Positions 22,786 through 34,990 of a stretch of DNA of 64,000 nt are shown one piece after another. Source of the stretch: Batkoa obscura (Eukaryota > Entomophthoromycota > Entomophthoromycetes > Entomophthorales > Batkoaceae); assembly GCA_030770535.1 (NCBI GenBank), contig JASVEC010000004.1, positions 1,426,001 through 1,490,000 on the forward strand. The letters are read 5' to 3'. The translations under genes were made by a program, and so were the position numbers. Every line of letters begins with the position of its first letter. Positions within the stretch are counted from its first letter, which is position 1. The notes below the pieces were generated by a model. It made no database searches and had not been told where the DNA came from. It was given only the letters and a program-made list of their open reading frames with translations.

Positions 22786-24130
22786 GTGTATTTTTTTGAT
22801 CAATGTAAAAGTTCTGGATTTAATATAAGTAGAAATCAATATGATTGTTCAAAAATAATTATTATTAATAAAGTACCAACGTTACAACCCATTGTTAAAA
22901 ATATAAAAAAATTAAAGATGAGCAAATCGAGATTATTATACAATATTTACTTGATAATTCAACTATTTCATCAAGATTTAATAAAAAAAATAATGATAAT
23001 AAATATTCGTCAGATAATATATATTAAATAAGAGTAGAAGAATGATATACAGTAAATATTTTAATGATTTAAAAGATAAAGCAATAGCTAGGTCAACGTT
23101 TTTTAAATATATACCAAATAATTTTAAAAATCCAGCAAGAAAAACAGATTTGTGTGATATATGTGCCCAGTATACAGTTAGAAAAAAGTTATTTGAAAAC
23201 AAAATAAATACAGCAACAAAAAATAAAGCAGAGATACAGGAATCTTTTAATAAAGAAAAAAGGTTATATAAACTACATGAATTTTGTGTTGATATTTAAA
23301 AAAATATATTTAATGGAACTATAAAAAAATCAAATAATAGAAGTTGTATAATAATTTTAGGCTTTAAACAAAATATGGAAATAGGAACAAGGCCAGATCT
23401 AATAAATTTAGATCATTATAATAAACAAGCTATATCAGTATTAGGGTTTGGCGTTTTATATTTAAGAAATGATAAAACAATAGGCAAAGTTTATTTTGAT
23501 TATTTGTCTGGAATATTAAATCATGATTTAGCATATGCAGGAGGTTGTTTAATTGATTTAATAGCTAAAGAGCTTTTATTTAAAAAGTTTACAAAAATTA
23601 ATATATAGGCAAATACAGGAAACTATTTCAAACTTCAAAAGTTTTTCCACTATATATTTAAAAAAATTCATAAAGTAAATAGTAGTTTAAAAATTGATTT
23701 TAATTTTTTTGCTAAATATTATGGAAAAAGTATAGTTGATAAATATTTTGGGGATCTTTTACAATAGAAAAATAGTTTTGAAGCATTGAGTAAAATAGAA
23801 GATATTGATCAATTAATTTCAAATTTGAGATTTTTATTTATAGATATAATAGAATTAATAACTCAACTGTTAATAATAGGAAAACAGATGTAATTTTTAA
23901 AAAGTATGAAAAAAATAAAGATATAAAAAAATATTAAAGATGCAAAATATTAAAAGTATTTACATTTTATCAAACATAACAATAAATTAGATTATTATCC
24001 AGTATCTGATAAATCAAAAAAGAAGGATACAATTCTAATTAAAGTTATAAAATTTATAGAAAATAAAAAAATTAGAACAACTCCAGTTTATTTTACAAAA
24101 ATAATAGAAAATTTAAAAGTTTCAATATTT
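22786..24130 (+). pseudogene. decayed transposase of a DNA transposon, superfamily unassigned
   Basis: A plus-strand coding relic spread over several frames: open pieces at 22786-23031, 23042-23299 and 23375-23608, then continued similarity to ~24000. Visible blocks: FFKYIPNNFKNPARKTDLCDIC (a Cys-x2-Cys after a basic stretch), ISVLGFGVLYL, DYLSGILNHDL, and further on NFFAKYYGKS with DKYFG after it. The spaced Asp residues and the G-K-S-x-x-D-x-x-F-G end recall an RNase H-fold DDE transposase, but I cannot name the superfamily. In-frame stops interrupt it at the ends of each open piece. It runs directly into repeat C (24138-24735), probably its own 3' end. Confidence 0.5.
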
Positions 24131-24137
24131 ATTAAGT

Positions 24138-24735
24138 AAGTAAGTAGTTTATTAAAGGATAGAAACCAATTACTAAATGTTAATATTACTTAAATTATTG
24201 ATAGCTAAGTTAATAAATAGCCAAAGAGCAAGTAGTTGTAATAATAAGTAAAAACTATTATTATATTGCTTGTATTACATAGGGATGGTTAATTATAGTT
24301 TTGGGGCTAACTACACCCTCCCATGCAGCTATTTATTAACTTAGTGATATATTAATAATACAGTTATAACATTAAAATTGTTTATTTATTTGATAGAAAA
24401 TTTGCAATGTTGGCTATAAAGCAATCGATAATAAATATTTTTCGATGAAATTTTATACAAATATGTATTTATTTACATATTACATATTACAACTTTAATT
24501 ACTATCATTATATAGGCTATATTGGTAAAAGCCTTGCTAATTCAGGGATTTATATTAAATTTGATAGAAATTCCGCTAAGTTACAATATAAATTATAACA
24601 AAATAATTTAAAACTATGTCGAGTACTTTTGGTTTTTAATAAAGAATTTATTTTTACAGGATTTTAAGCAAAGTTTTTAAAATATAAAATATTTAAAAAT
24701 TGGACAAAAAAATCAAACCAATTCGGACATCCCCA
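24138..24735 (+). mobile_element. ~595-bp repeat C, copy 2 (transposon 3' end)
   Basis: Inverted copy of 11457-12048. It ends CCAATTCGGACATCCCCA followed by TATA. Because it starts a few bases after the transposase relic, it is best read as the terminal part of that transposon. Confidence 0.65.
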
Positions 24736-24993
24736 TATATTGAATATTAATAGCATTTAAAATCTGATTTGAATTTCATTTCAATTGGGATATAGAAAAA
24801 AGCGATAGTGAATGATCAATCCAACTATCCTTTCATCTGTTTGATTTAAAGTTTGATTTGCTTTTTTTCACATATAAATAAACTGGAAAACATAATTAAC
24901 AACCTATACATTTATACTAGAGTAAAATCTTATAGATACTATTTGAAAAGAACTTCTAATTATTGCTAATTATTTTAATAAATTTTTATTCAT

Positions 24994-25473
24994 TTATAAA
25001 TTTGTGGTTCCTTTTTTGTTGCATTTACACTTAGATGACTGATGAGCTTGTAAAGGACGACATGGTTGAAATAAAGATGGTGAGAATGAAATTGATGGTT
25101 TAGAAGGTTTAGAAGGTAAGAAGAACGGCAAGAATGGTACCGATGGTTGAGATGATTGAGATGATTGAGATGACTGTGAAGGTTGGCTAGGTTGAAAAAA
25201 TGGCAAGAAAAATGGAGCTGCAGGTTGCAAGGGTTGTGATGGCTGTGATGGCTGTGAAGGTTGAAAGAAAGGAAGTGGATATCTGCTGGAAGATTCATGA
25301 ATGGAGGGATTTTTCGACGATTCGTTAATATTTTTTCCTCTTGAAGGTAAAGGTTCATCATCCAATTTATCAATTACAATCTCGTTAGATTCCTTTTGAA
25401 AGGGATCCTCTTGTGAATACGCTGGTGGTATATCTTCATGTTTTGTATCTGAATTGCTTATTTTTTGAGACAT
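24994..25473 (-). CDS. PPxY-motif protein with Pro/Ser/Gln repeats, type 3 (PY3)
   Basis: 159 aa of unknown function. P16-P17-A18-Y19 is followed by S and, two residues on, DP, exactly as in PY1. Residues ~40-48 (DEPLPSRGK) resemble the PLPxR of the PY4 protein. The middle is built of QPSQPSQPSQP and PFFxPFFxPSKPSKP repeats, with phenylalanine spacing that suggests a low-complexity, self-associating segment. The end is CKCNKKG. There is no signal peptide. The frame shift by one on the same strand (24990-25373) is a shadow of the repeats. Proline-rich composition gives the region a higher GC content than its flanks. Confidence 0.6.
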   Translation of the reverse strand: MSQKISNSDTKHEDIPPAYSQEDPFQKESNEIVIDKLDDEPLPSRGKNINESSKNPSIHESSSRYPLPFFQPSQPSQPSQPLQPAAPFFLPFFQPSQPSQSSQSSQSSQPSVPFLPFFLPSKPSKPSISFSPSLFQPCRPLQAHQSSKCKCNKKGTTNL

Positions 25474-26097
25474 TGTATTTATTTATCTTTTATTTATTTA
25501 TTTATTCTTCAATTTGCTTTATTTTTATAGAACTTTCGCTTTTTATCTTTTTTTAATTCCACCGTTTTCTAAACTTGTAAATTTACCGATTAGTTTAAAA
25601 TCTTGTTAAAATTTGGCCCTGGTTTAGAATGGTTGGGGTTGAAAATAATTCCTATTAGAATTAACATCATTTCATAATGCATTTTGTATTAAGTGACATT
25701 ATTCATTAACATTAATGTCAGATATTTTAAAAGTAAATTAATTCAATATATTTTATAATTTATAGATCATGTAAAGCATTTTTTAAACTTTGGAATATAA
25801 AGCTATCTTTCGCCTTGGTTTTGAATGTCACCTATTCAGTATAAAAGTAATTATTTTACTCCAACCTAGATATTAAAAGCCTAGTCTCAAAAACTCAGTT
25901 GGTCCATTCTTTTCGTTAATACTAATGTTTTTGTTCAAGCACCATGTTTTTATTTCTATTATAAAATGGCCCATGATTTAAAATAGTAGTATTCTATTTA
26001 AGCCCTTATCATATTATTTAAATACACCATTAAGAATAAAATTGAAAGTATAAATATAAGATGAAATCAGAACATTGGTCAACAACTTTGATTCAAA
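25474..26097. other. spacer with PY3 promoter
   Basis: Short tetranucleotide run (TTAT) just upstream of PY3, then AT-rich sequence. No gene. Confidence 0.4.
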
Positions 26098-27125
26098 TTA
26101 GCAGCAAGGTAACATGAGAGACTTATGAAACACGAGAATATGCCATAATAAGCTATATGGTCCTTGTTGGCTTTGCCCACAATTAGAATCTTCATCAAAA
26201 GATTGATCGCAATAAACAAATTCAGTCCTTCCAAGTAATGACCTACACCCATAAGTTTCGACTACTACATGATCATAACTCTTACTTCTTAGTGAAATAT
26301 GTGGTAGAATATCATTCATATTAGCATAATGAGTAATTAGATATTTAACATCAGTAGTATATTGAGCAAAGCTTTCATTGCCACCAACTCTTAGACTTAT
26401 GTATGTAAATACTTCAATTTTATTGTTTAAGCTGTTTTTTGTAAAAACCTTTTCCATGGTAATAAGCTGATAGCAGCTCCTAAAGAGATACCAGTAAGTT
26501 GAATTTTATAACCTTTGTATTTTGGATTTTTAAATAAAGAAAGTATAGAATTTCCTTCTTACTCTTGTAAAGCTATACTTGCTTGATAGAAGCCTTTGTG
26601 AATCAGAATATTATTTTTTGTACCAGAATATCAAATGAGTTCACCATCATTGGGAATTTATAAATTTTCAATAGCTATGGCTACACGATAAGATACAATT
26701 ACAGCTTTAATTGCTGGGTCTACACCAGTTACGGTATAAAGATTTTTTGATCAATATCTAATAAAAGGATTGCACAAGAACGTTCTGGAACAAATACAGT
26801 TTCCACTGCGAATCGAAATCTCGGGACAAACAGAAAGAACAGAATATTGAAAACTTGAAAGTAGCTCTTAAATAGAAGCAGAAGTAACATTATGCAGTTG
26901 TGGTGATTTTTTACTTGGTACGCTTTTCTCTAACGATAGTAAATCTTCGAATAAATCTCGATTTTAGTACCTGTTACCAGTGCCTTCAACTAAGACAAAG
27001 TATATATCGCTTTCCTTGGCTGGCAATGTTTTGTCATTTCCTTCAACGATGTCAGCGCTTTGGCGTTCATAAAGGCTAGTACTAAAAGTTAAAGTACGTA
27101 AAAGGACGCTCTTGATTAAAACCAT
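26098..27125 (-). pseudogene. decayed class 3 lipase (copy 1)
   Basis: A minus-strand relative of the intact lipases at 51.4 and 61.2 kb, recognisable from the start (MVLIK-like text at 27125) to the C-terminus (FVYCDQSFDEDSNCGQSQQG). The GISLGA nucleophile text is still there near 26490, but the frame changes several times and stops occur, so no functional product is expected. The open piece 26098-26457 is its last third. A recent loss is likely given how readable it is. Confidence 0.75.
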
Positions 27126-28858
27126 TTCAATCACAAAAAATGATGATCAACGTCCTAGGAATATATCCTTATTTATAATTTATAGAACTTTTGTCAATAA
27201 TCGCTTTTACTTTAGTAAAGTTTAAACTTCTACTGGTGATGCAACTATAATGTTATAAAGGTGACGGGATTCTAATCGTAATAGCGAGCTACAAAGTTGG
27301 ATTATTTCGAAATCTGATTCAAAGAGTCTATCTTTAAAAAAACCTTTTTTAGTGAATCACATCTCAAGGCTGGACTCAATATAGACAAATACATCTAATT
27401 TATTTATATGACAAAATATTTACTACTTAACTAAGAACAATTCGTTACATTTAAGAGTACAGATGAATCTAAATATTGACCTCACTGGCCATTGATAACC
27501 ATATTTTAAAAGCTTTATTTAACTTTGATTATTCAAAGTTAGAGATATAAAGTCGTCTAAATTGGATTATTTTATGCCATTATCTTGAAAATCCTATTCA
27601 ATCACAAATGTTCAACTTATTTATAACAAGAATCTGCACCAAGATCAAGTACTTTAATAAAGCTTTTTGTTAAACCTTTTTACTTTAACCTTTGTGTCTC
27701 TAAATTTAAATTCACAAATATGAACTGAATTTTCTAGAAAAAATAGAAAGGAAATTATGTAAGTAAACTAAACATTCTAGAGAAATAGAGCATATAGACA
27801 TGAGATATTCTTCATTATATCCTTCGTTTTCAAGTATATTTAAAAATAAAAAGGCAGAAGCCCAAGCTTCAAATTTTTAAGAAAAAGTACAGCATATTGA
27901 TATTTTTACGTATGTCATTTTTGAAAGATGACTTTAATGATGCTTTTATGTTATAAATTCATGTAAGCTCTCATTTTCTATTACTTTACTTTACACTTAT
28001 TTGAAGCAGGCTCTAGAGCATTGAACTTTTATATATTACTTTAGAATTATGATAAGTAAAAACACTAAACGTCATGCCGATAGTGAAGGGTTGAGGATTA
28101 AAACTTATTAGTTTGATATCACCGCAATATAGTAAAAAACCGATAAGGCCATATTCACTGTTTATTGCTAAAACGTCATATTGAAGACATTTTTATTAAA
28201 TTATAAAAAGAATTTATACCTAGTGTTACTTCGTTTTACGCTATCGTGTTACTTGATCTTATGCTGATGTTTAAATTACCACATTAAATATTGAACAAAT
28301 TTACCCTAATCCCTTCGATATCTAATTTGAAAGAATGAGTATAAAATTTACTTAGGCTCTTCCTTTTAGCTCTACTTTAAGCTTAGCTTGCCTGTCTTAT
28401 GCCTTTTTATAAAAAGCTCGATAAAAATCCCTTCAACCCTATAGCTTGTTATGAGTTTGTTGAAATTAGTTTACCAATAAATTTATTTTAATTGTATATG
28501 CTATCCATTTAATGAGCTATCCCTCACCCATTATCACGCATTGAATTTACCGTTTATCAGCTTTATCAGTTTTATATAAAGATTCATAATTTTTTTAAAT
28601 TTTAATAATTTTTGCTATAGTATTTTATAAATTACGTTACAACTAATAAGAATTGAACAGTTTAATAAAATCAAAACATTAGACAATTTTTGTAAATTAA
28701 AGACTATTTTTTAATTATTTTATTTTATTTTATTTTAAACCTAGATAACAACAATGATATTAAGTTTATTTGCCCAGTACTCTCCTCTTTGAATATAGAT
28801 CCGTAACAGGTATAATACAGTTATTCATTTTTCAATAGACTACTACAATATTTCAACA
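27126..28858. other. gene-free spacer
   Basis: About 1.7 kb of AT-rich sequence with no frame, MITE or LTR that I can support. Confidence 0.45.
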
Positions 28859-29220
28859 TTATGATTTAATATGTTTGCTTTTAGTAAGTTGATAAATAGC
28901 TTTAAAGAAAGCAGCTATAGAAAAAAGAGGCATTGATGGGCATATACGTGGTGAGGTGATGATGAAGAATTAGGAGAAGAGTTGGTTTGCTTAAAATAAT
29001 TATAAGATAATTGTTTTTTAAGCATGCTTTTTTCTTGCTTTATCGATGATACCGAATACAATGGCATTGGAAACTCACTTAATTTAAAGGAGTTAGTTTT
29101 AATTGAGCTGAATAAATTTGAACTCTTTATGGAGTGTCTAGATTTTTCAATTGTTAAAGGACTATCTAAAATATCTTCCATTGAATATGCAGGAGGAATT
29201 AATGTATGAATAATATCCAT
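28859..29220 (-). pseudogene. small PPxY-motif protein, type 1 (PY2), frame-shifted near its end
   Basis: Close relative of PY1. The frame opens at the ATG at 29220: P9-P10-A11-Y12, S, then D-I; SPLTIEKSRHSIK; LSEFPMPLYSVSS. It runs to a stop at 28915. The C-terminal block FFKAIYQL, present in PY1, is found one frame over down to a stop at 28859, so one small indel near 28935 separates this copy from its relative. The shortened 101-aa product could still be made, since all conserved N-terminal blocks are in frame. Leader and TATA-like text (TATATATAAAT) lie upstream. Confidence 0.5.
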
Positions 29221-30193
29221 TATTTATTTTTATTTCTGATTTATAAATAAAAGCTGTTTATTAATTTATATATATGCGCATTATGAACCATTTTTGGCTT
29301 AAATTTGCCTTGGCAAATTTATAATTTAAGAACATCTTTATGAAAAAATTTCATAGACTAGATTTTTTTTCTATATAAGCGGAATTATGCTATGTTTGGG
29401 CCAAAAAAGTAGCTATATTACTTTAAAATTTATCTATTGTGGTTATAACTGTACATATATGTATATAGCAAGTATGGAAAGATATTTGTTTTAATGAATT
29501 TAAATTACAATATTTGTTAATTACCGCTATGCAGAACTACAGATAATAATATCAAAAATGATGAAATAAATGTTAGCTACTGAGTTAGTGAAAATAAAGC
29601 TCATGACGTGAATACTATATTGTGAACCAAGAAAATGTTTTATAAATTTTATTCGATAATTACTATATCTGAATATTAAATAGAATTAATTTTTACAATT
29701 TTAAGCTTTAAGATAAATTTAAAATATTAAACCTGTAACTTATTAAACTTAATATTAATAGCAAAAGTTTTCTTGCAAAAACTATTAGAAAACATCATAT
29801 AGGTATGTTTTTTATTTCACTAATTTGCCCATTTTATATATATGAATTTAAAATATAATAGCCAAAAACTAAAATAAAATGACACACCCATATCTTTTTT
29901 AACCTAAAGCTTAAAAACAAATTCTAAAAATAACAATTTTCTTTTCTTTTAAACGAGTCATAAGACTGCACTATAATGCTATTTTTAAGAACTTTTTTTT
30001 ACATTTTATAATTAAAATTATTTATGGCATTATAATACTAGGCAAAAACTTTGTTAAAAACTTTGTGAATTCCTTAAATATAGAACAAAAATCCTTAATA
30101 ACTTTTTACGATATAAAACCTAAAATTTTAAATTTAACTATAGCTTAATGCTAATGCTGACACTAAAGTTGTATTTTTAATTAAAAAATAATA
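29221..30193. other. gene-free spacer
   Basis: The promoter of PY2, then ~0.9 kb of AT-rich sequence with nothing visible. Confidence 0.45.
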
Positions 30194-30295
30194 TGGGGGT
30201 GTTTTTTTTGGCTTAATTACTTTTTCTATTTTTTAAGCGTTATTTCAGCGGAAAGATTGTTAGTAAAATTCTTGAACAAAAAAAATACATCCCCA
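30194..30295 (-). repeat. TGGGG MITE, full copy
   Basis: 102 bp with both terminal repeats and TA on each side. Confidence 0.85.
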
Positions 30296-30446
30296 TATAG
30301 TATTTTAGTTGATAAATAAATGAAATTATCAGTTTCTTAAAGATTAACTATGATTGTTTTCAATCTAATTGCTGCTTTTTTATTTGAGTTTTTTACTTAA
30401 TAATATGATATACTGACTTAATTTATATTAAATAATAGATAACATA

Positions 30447-31021
30447 TGGGGATGTATTTTTTTGTTTAAGAATTTTACTAACAATCTTTCCATTCGAATA
30501 GCGCTTAAAAAATGGAAAAAATAATGAAACCAAAAAAAACACTGTGAAAGTCGATACTTAGTGGTCGAAGTTAAAAGTTACTCTTGCTTAATTAACTTGC
30601 CTTGAGTCGAAGGGTCTTAGTTTATGTAACTAAGATAGACTTAACTTAATAGAAATAGTACGTAATAAGCTACGAATTATGTAAACAAATACAATGGAAG
30701 ATACTACTATAAAATCTATATAAGATGTTGTCAGAAAGACTTAGTGACTTTATTAATGATACGTTATCAGGGAGTAATCCAATTAAAAAGCCTTGAGTTA
30801 TCATATTGAAGAATCTCTTTTATACACTAATAAGTATGGATATCAAAACGAGAGGATAATATTGTTTGCAATATGAAGTTATAAATTCTCGCAGCAAATC
30901 AAAATAAAGGACTCTGGATTGATTGTATTTGAACTTGAGAATACAGCAACTTAAGTGATTGTTGTGTTATAATCAATTCGAGAGCTAATAAAACAATATT
31001 TCACAACACCCCCATATGAAT
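30447..31021 (+). repeat. TGGGG MITE interrupted by a solo LTR
   Basis: Left part 30447-30542 and right end 31013-31021, with the LTR 30543-31012 between. The bases ACAC occur on both sides of the LTR and once in the consensus MITE, so the LTR element entered an existing MITE. Confidence 0.85.
30543..31012 (+). mobile_element. solo LTR (copy L3) inside a MITE
   Basis: 470 bp, TGTGAAAG to TTTCACA, no internal region. It has a short direct repeat on its flanks. Confidence 0.85.
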
Positions 31022-31262
31022 TTTAAGTTTTTATTTTTTTGCCAGATATAAAGATTTTTACAAAAGAATTTTTTAATGGTTTTTTTTTTATTTAATTTCA
31101 AAATTTTTTTGACTATTTATTATTTGAAAGTGTTTTTTTAATTTTGTCACTTTTTATTTTTTAAGTAATATTCAAATAAAAAATTTAGTAGTAAAATCCT
31201 TAAATAAAATGGTACATTTTTATTTATTTTTATATACTCAAATTAAACTAACATTTTATATA

Positions 31263-31311
31263 TGGGGTTGTATTTTTTTGTTTAAGAATTTTACTAACAA
31301 TCTTTCCGCTG
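31263..31311 (+). repeat. left half of a TGGGG MITE
   Basis: TGGGGTTGTATTTTTTTG to TCTTTCCGCT, cut off where the LTR L4 starts. The right half is not found beyond the LTR. Confidence 0.7.
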
Positions 31312-31775
31312 TGTGAAATATTGCTTTATTAGCTCTCGGATTGATTATAACACAACAATCACTTAAGTTGTTGTGTTCTCAAGTTCAAACACAATCAAGC
31401 CAGGATCCCTTGTTTTAATTTGCTGCAAGAATTTATAACTTCATATTGCAAACAATATTATCCTCTCGTTTTGATATCCATACTTATTGGAGTATAAAAG
31501 TGATTCTTCGATATGATAACTCAAGGCTTTTTAATTGGATTACTCCCTGATAACGTATCATTAATAAAGCCACTAAGTCTTTCTGACAACATCTTATGTA
31601 GATTTTACAGTAGTATTGTCTATTCTATTTGTTTTATATAGTTCGTAACTTATTACGTGTTATTCTTATTCATTTAAGTCTATCTTAGTTATATAAACTA
31701 AGACCTTTCGACTCAAGGCAAATTAATCAAGCAAGAACTGCTTTTAACTCCAACCACTGAGTATTAACTTTCACA
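31312..31775 (-). mobile_element. solo LTR (copy L4)
   Basis: 464 bp, inverted relative to L3. It abuts a half MITE on its left. No clear target duplication, so the junction may come from recombination between copies. Confidence 0.85.
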
Positions 31776-31933
31776 CTGATAGCTTAAATAGCTTAAGTTT
31801 AAATAATATAAAAATAGTAAAAATAAAACCAATAGCTTTAATTCTTATAAAAACTATAAAATTAACGAAGCTAAAAAAATAAAATAAATGCCTATTAAAT
31901 AATTTACAAAGATAAAATTATGTAATAGTTATA

Positions 31934-32034
31934 TGGGGATGTTTTTTTTGGTTTCATTATTTTTTTCATTTTTTAAGCGCTATTTGAGTGGAAAGTTTGT
32001 TAGTAAAATTCTTAAACAGAAAAATATATCCCCA
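31934..32034 (-). repeat. TGGGG MITE, full copy
   Basis: 101 bp, both ends intact, TA on each side. Confidence 0.85.
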
Positions 32035-32206
32035 TATGTTATTTCTAAAGTTAAAAGTTTGCTATTTAATTAATTATAATTTCATTAAATTTATTGTTAT
32101 TAAAAAAATTTTTATTAAGATATACAATAATATTTTTTATATTTGATATCTGAGTTATTTTTTTAAGCATTGATATTTATTCTTATTTTTTACTTATTTA
32201 TTATAT

Positions 32207-32325
32207 GATTTTTTATTTTTTTTATTTTTTTTATTTTTTTTATTTTTTTTATTTTTTTTATTTTTTTTATTTTTTTTATTTTTTTTATTTTTTTTATTTT
32301 TTTTATTTTTTTTTATTTAAAAAAA
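32207..32325. repeat. period-9 T-rich microsatellite
   Basis: Runs of eight T separated by single A, repeated about a dozen times without change, then a longer T run. Confidence 0.9.
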
Positions 32326-32347
32326 AACTTAATTTTAATTTTTAATT

Positions 32348-32446
32348 TGGGGATGTTTTTTTTATTTCATTACTTTTCCATTTTTTAAGCGCTATTTGAG
32401 CGGAAAAACTATTAGTAAAATTCTTAGACAAAAAAACACATCCCCA
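32348..32446 (-). repeat. TGGGG MITE, full copy
   Basis: 99 bp with both terminal repeats. It lies 45 bp upstream of the start of the interrupted gene. Confidence 0.85.
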
Positions 32447-32490
32447 TATATTGCCCACTAAGTGTTTATTTTAAAGCTTGTAAATTAAAG

Positions 32491-33409
32491 ATGTCTCACT
32501 TTTCTGCTAATCAAGATGAAATAAATATAGTTATTCAAGATCTTATATTTGTTAGGCTGCTAAATAATTACATTGATCATGAAACTATTAGCAATAAATT
32601 AGATAATGACAATTCCATAAATATAATAGATATTATCAATAGCCTTTATGTTGATGATCATTCAAATAATATAATATTTTATTTAAATGGAAGTGACTCT
32701 TGTAAATTTACTACAAGATGTGAAATATTGCTTTATTTAGCTCTCGGATTGATTATAACACAACAATCACTTAAGTTGTTGTGTTCTCAAGTTCAAACAC
32801 AATCGAGTCAGAGTCCTTTATTTTGATTTGCTGCGAGAATTTATAACTTAATATTGCAAACAATATTATCCTCTCGTTTTGATATCCATACTTATTGGAG
32901 TATAAAAGTGATTCTTCGATATGATAACTCAAGGCTTTTTAATTGGATTACTCCCTGATAACGTATCATTAATAAAGCCACTAAGTCTTTCTGACAACAT
33001 CTTATGTAGATTTTACAGTAGTATCTTCTATTGTATTTGTTTTACATAATTCGTAGCTTATTACGTACTATTTCTATTAAGTTAAGTCTATCTTAGTTAT
33101 ATAAACTAAGACCTTTCAACTCAAGGCAAGTTAATCAAGCAAGAGTAGCTTTTAACTTCGACCACTAAGTATCAACTTTTACAAAGAGATGATTCAGTAA
33201 CTATCTATTTTATTAATGGCCTTGAGTATACTATAGGTTTTGAAGATAGCGGAATCAATATTAAATTTTCCTGAAGTGATCCAATAAAGATGTTATATAC
33301 AGAATCAGGAAATAAAATCTTTTTCTTACCTTGTGGTACTGACTATAATACATTAATATTTGCTAAAAGTACCAGAATTGATTATGTAAACAATCTATTT
33401 AATAAGTAA
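32491..33409 (+). pseudogene. unknown gene split by a solo LTR
   Basis: An ATG at 32491 opens a frame with ordinary protein composition for ~75 codons (MSHFSANQDEINIVIQDL, then NSLYVDDHSNNIIFYLNG), and then runs into LTR sequence at 32719. Past the LTR (33184) a frame of similar character resumes (VTIYFINGLEYTIGFEDS) and ends at 33409, with at least one further in-frame stop. The last ~35 codons of the first open frame are LTR text, not gene. I recognise no domain; the acidic, Asn- and Ile-rich make-up is typical of this genome. Loss of the gene through the LTR element is the simplest reading. Confidence 0.55.
32719..33183 (-). mobile_element. solo LTR (copy L5) inside an unknown gene
   Basis: 465 bp with the usual ends and AAGA on both flanks. 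No internal region. Confidence 0.85.
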
Positions 33410-33914
33410 AATATATCAAAAATATATCAAATGTATTATTCCAAATTATCTAAATTAAGTTTTATATCAATAAACAGCTTTTTATTATATTATTATAGAA
33501 ATTTACTGATTTTAAATTTCAAAACTACTAATTTTAATTTCGCTTTATTAGAAAAATTCCTTAATTAAGAAAATTATCTGCCAAAATTCATTAAAATATG
33601 ACAATTATTAAGATATCTTGTCTTCATTAACAATCATATCAGTCATTGCGTTCCAGAGGGATTAGTTTTTGATGATTAAGTTTATTTGTTTTTTCTTACT
33701 TGATCCGAATAAGCCTATTGATAACCTTTTGTTCAAGCTTTCATCCTTCTTGCAAAGTGATTAATATTTAAAAAAATATTTGTTAGCTTTAAAATATCAA
33801 CTATAATAACATTATACTATTGAACCAAAACATCAGAGATATAAGTGTATAAAGAAATAATAATAGTAATATAATTTATCAATGCTTTTCGCTAAAGTCT
33901 AACAGAAGGGCAGA
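33410..33914. other. spacer
   Basis: AT-rich, no gene or repeat seen. Confidence 0.4.
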
Positions 33915-34990
33915 GTAATAAGCTTATTAAAGATAAAAATATGGCGTAAAACACTGAATGGGCCATGCTGGCTTTGACCTCAATTAGGGTCTTGACCATA
34001 AAATTAGTCATAATAAACGAATTCACTCTGACCAAATGATACCTAACGCTTGTAACTCAGAAGAAACATGAACATAATTCATACTTCTTGGTGGGAGGTG
34101 AGGTACAATATCATTTGTATTAGTATAACGAGTAATAGGATATTTGGCATCTGCTGCATATTGAGCAAAGCTTTCATTACCAACCCTTCGGCTAGAATAA
34201 CCAAATACTTATAATTCATTTTTGAATCGATTTTCCTGTAAGAACTTTTTCTATCTCAAAGAACTGACAGTAAATAAAGTAGCATCTAAAAAAATACCAG
34301 TAACTTGAAGTTTGTAACCTTTATAATTTGGATCTTTAAGTAAAGAACGGACGGGTTTTTTGAAATTTTTTTGCAAAGCTAAAGTAGCCTCATAAAAGGT
34401 TTTATGAACCAAAGCACCCTTTTTAGCTCCTGGGTGTTGGACGAGATCAAAATCAAAATTGATTTCCCAATTTTTTAGGCTGCTAGTGCCACGATACGCT
34501 ACTATAACAGTTTCAATAACTGGATCCTAATCCAACCACGGCGTAAAGATTTTTTTTCATTTTTAATAAAGGGATTAAAGATAAATGTTTTAGAACAGAT
34601 ATGATTTCCACTGAGCACTAGTTCCTCCGAGCAGGCGGGGAGAGCAGAATACTTATAATTGATAAGAAGATTTTCAATGGTAACTATAGTGACATTACAT
34701 GGTCTGAATAACTTTTTAATTGCAATATGTCCATCGTCGGAGAATAAATCTTTGAATGAATATTTTGATTGGAATCTAGTAATGGGTGCTTCTCTGATCA
34801 AAGAATTATAAAGATTGCTTTCATAAGTTGGTAAATTATCGTCACCTCCTTCAATAATTTTCACATTTTGTGGGTTAGATTTAGGCTTAAACCCAAGCTT
34901 AGGTTTGGCGTCTGGCTTCGCTTTGGATCCATAGATACTAGCACTGAATGTTAAGGTAATCAAGAGAATACTTTTGAAGATTGATATTTA
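33915..34990 (-). pseudogene. decayed class 3 lipase (copy 2)
   Basis: A minus-strand lipase relic, more diverged than copy 1. The N-terminal third is open at 34502-34963 (KYSFKDLFSDDGHIAIKKLF, CSKTFIFNPF), and pieces further on match the rest. The nucleophile motif G-x-S-x-G reads G-I-F-L-D, so the catalytic Ser is gone, and stops interrupt the C-terminal third. Its leader has an added Lys/Pro-rich KPDAKPKLGFKPKSNP segment not seen in the intact paralogues. Confidence 0.7.

Noticed and set aside
22978-23202. 74-codon minus-strand frame over the transposase relic
   Set aside because: Hydrophobic shadow of the plus-strand coding relic.
24990-25373. 127-codon frame rich in His, Leu and Asn on the same strand as PY3
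   Set aside because: A shifted reading of the PY3 repeats. The other frame has the ATG, the PPAY motif and sensible composition.
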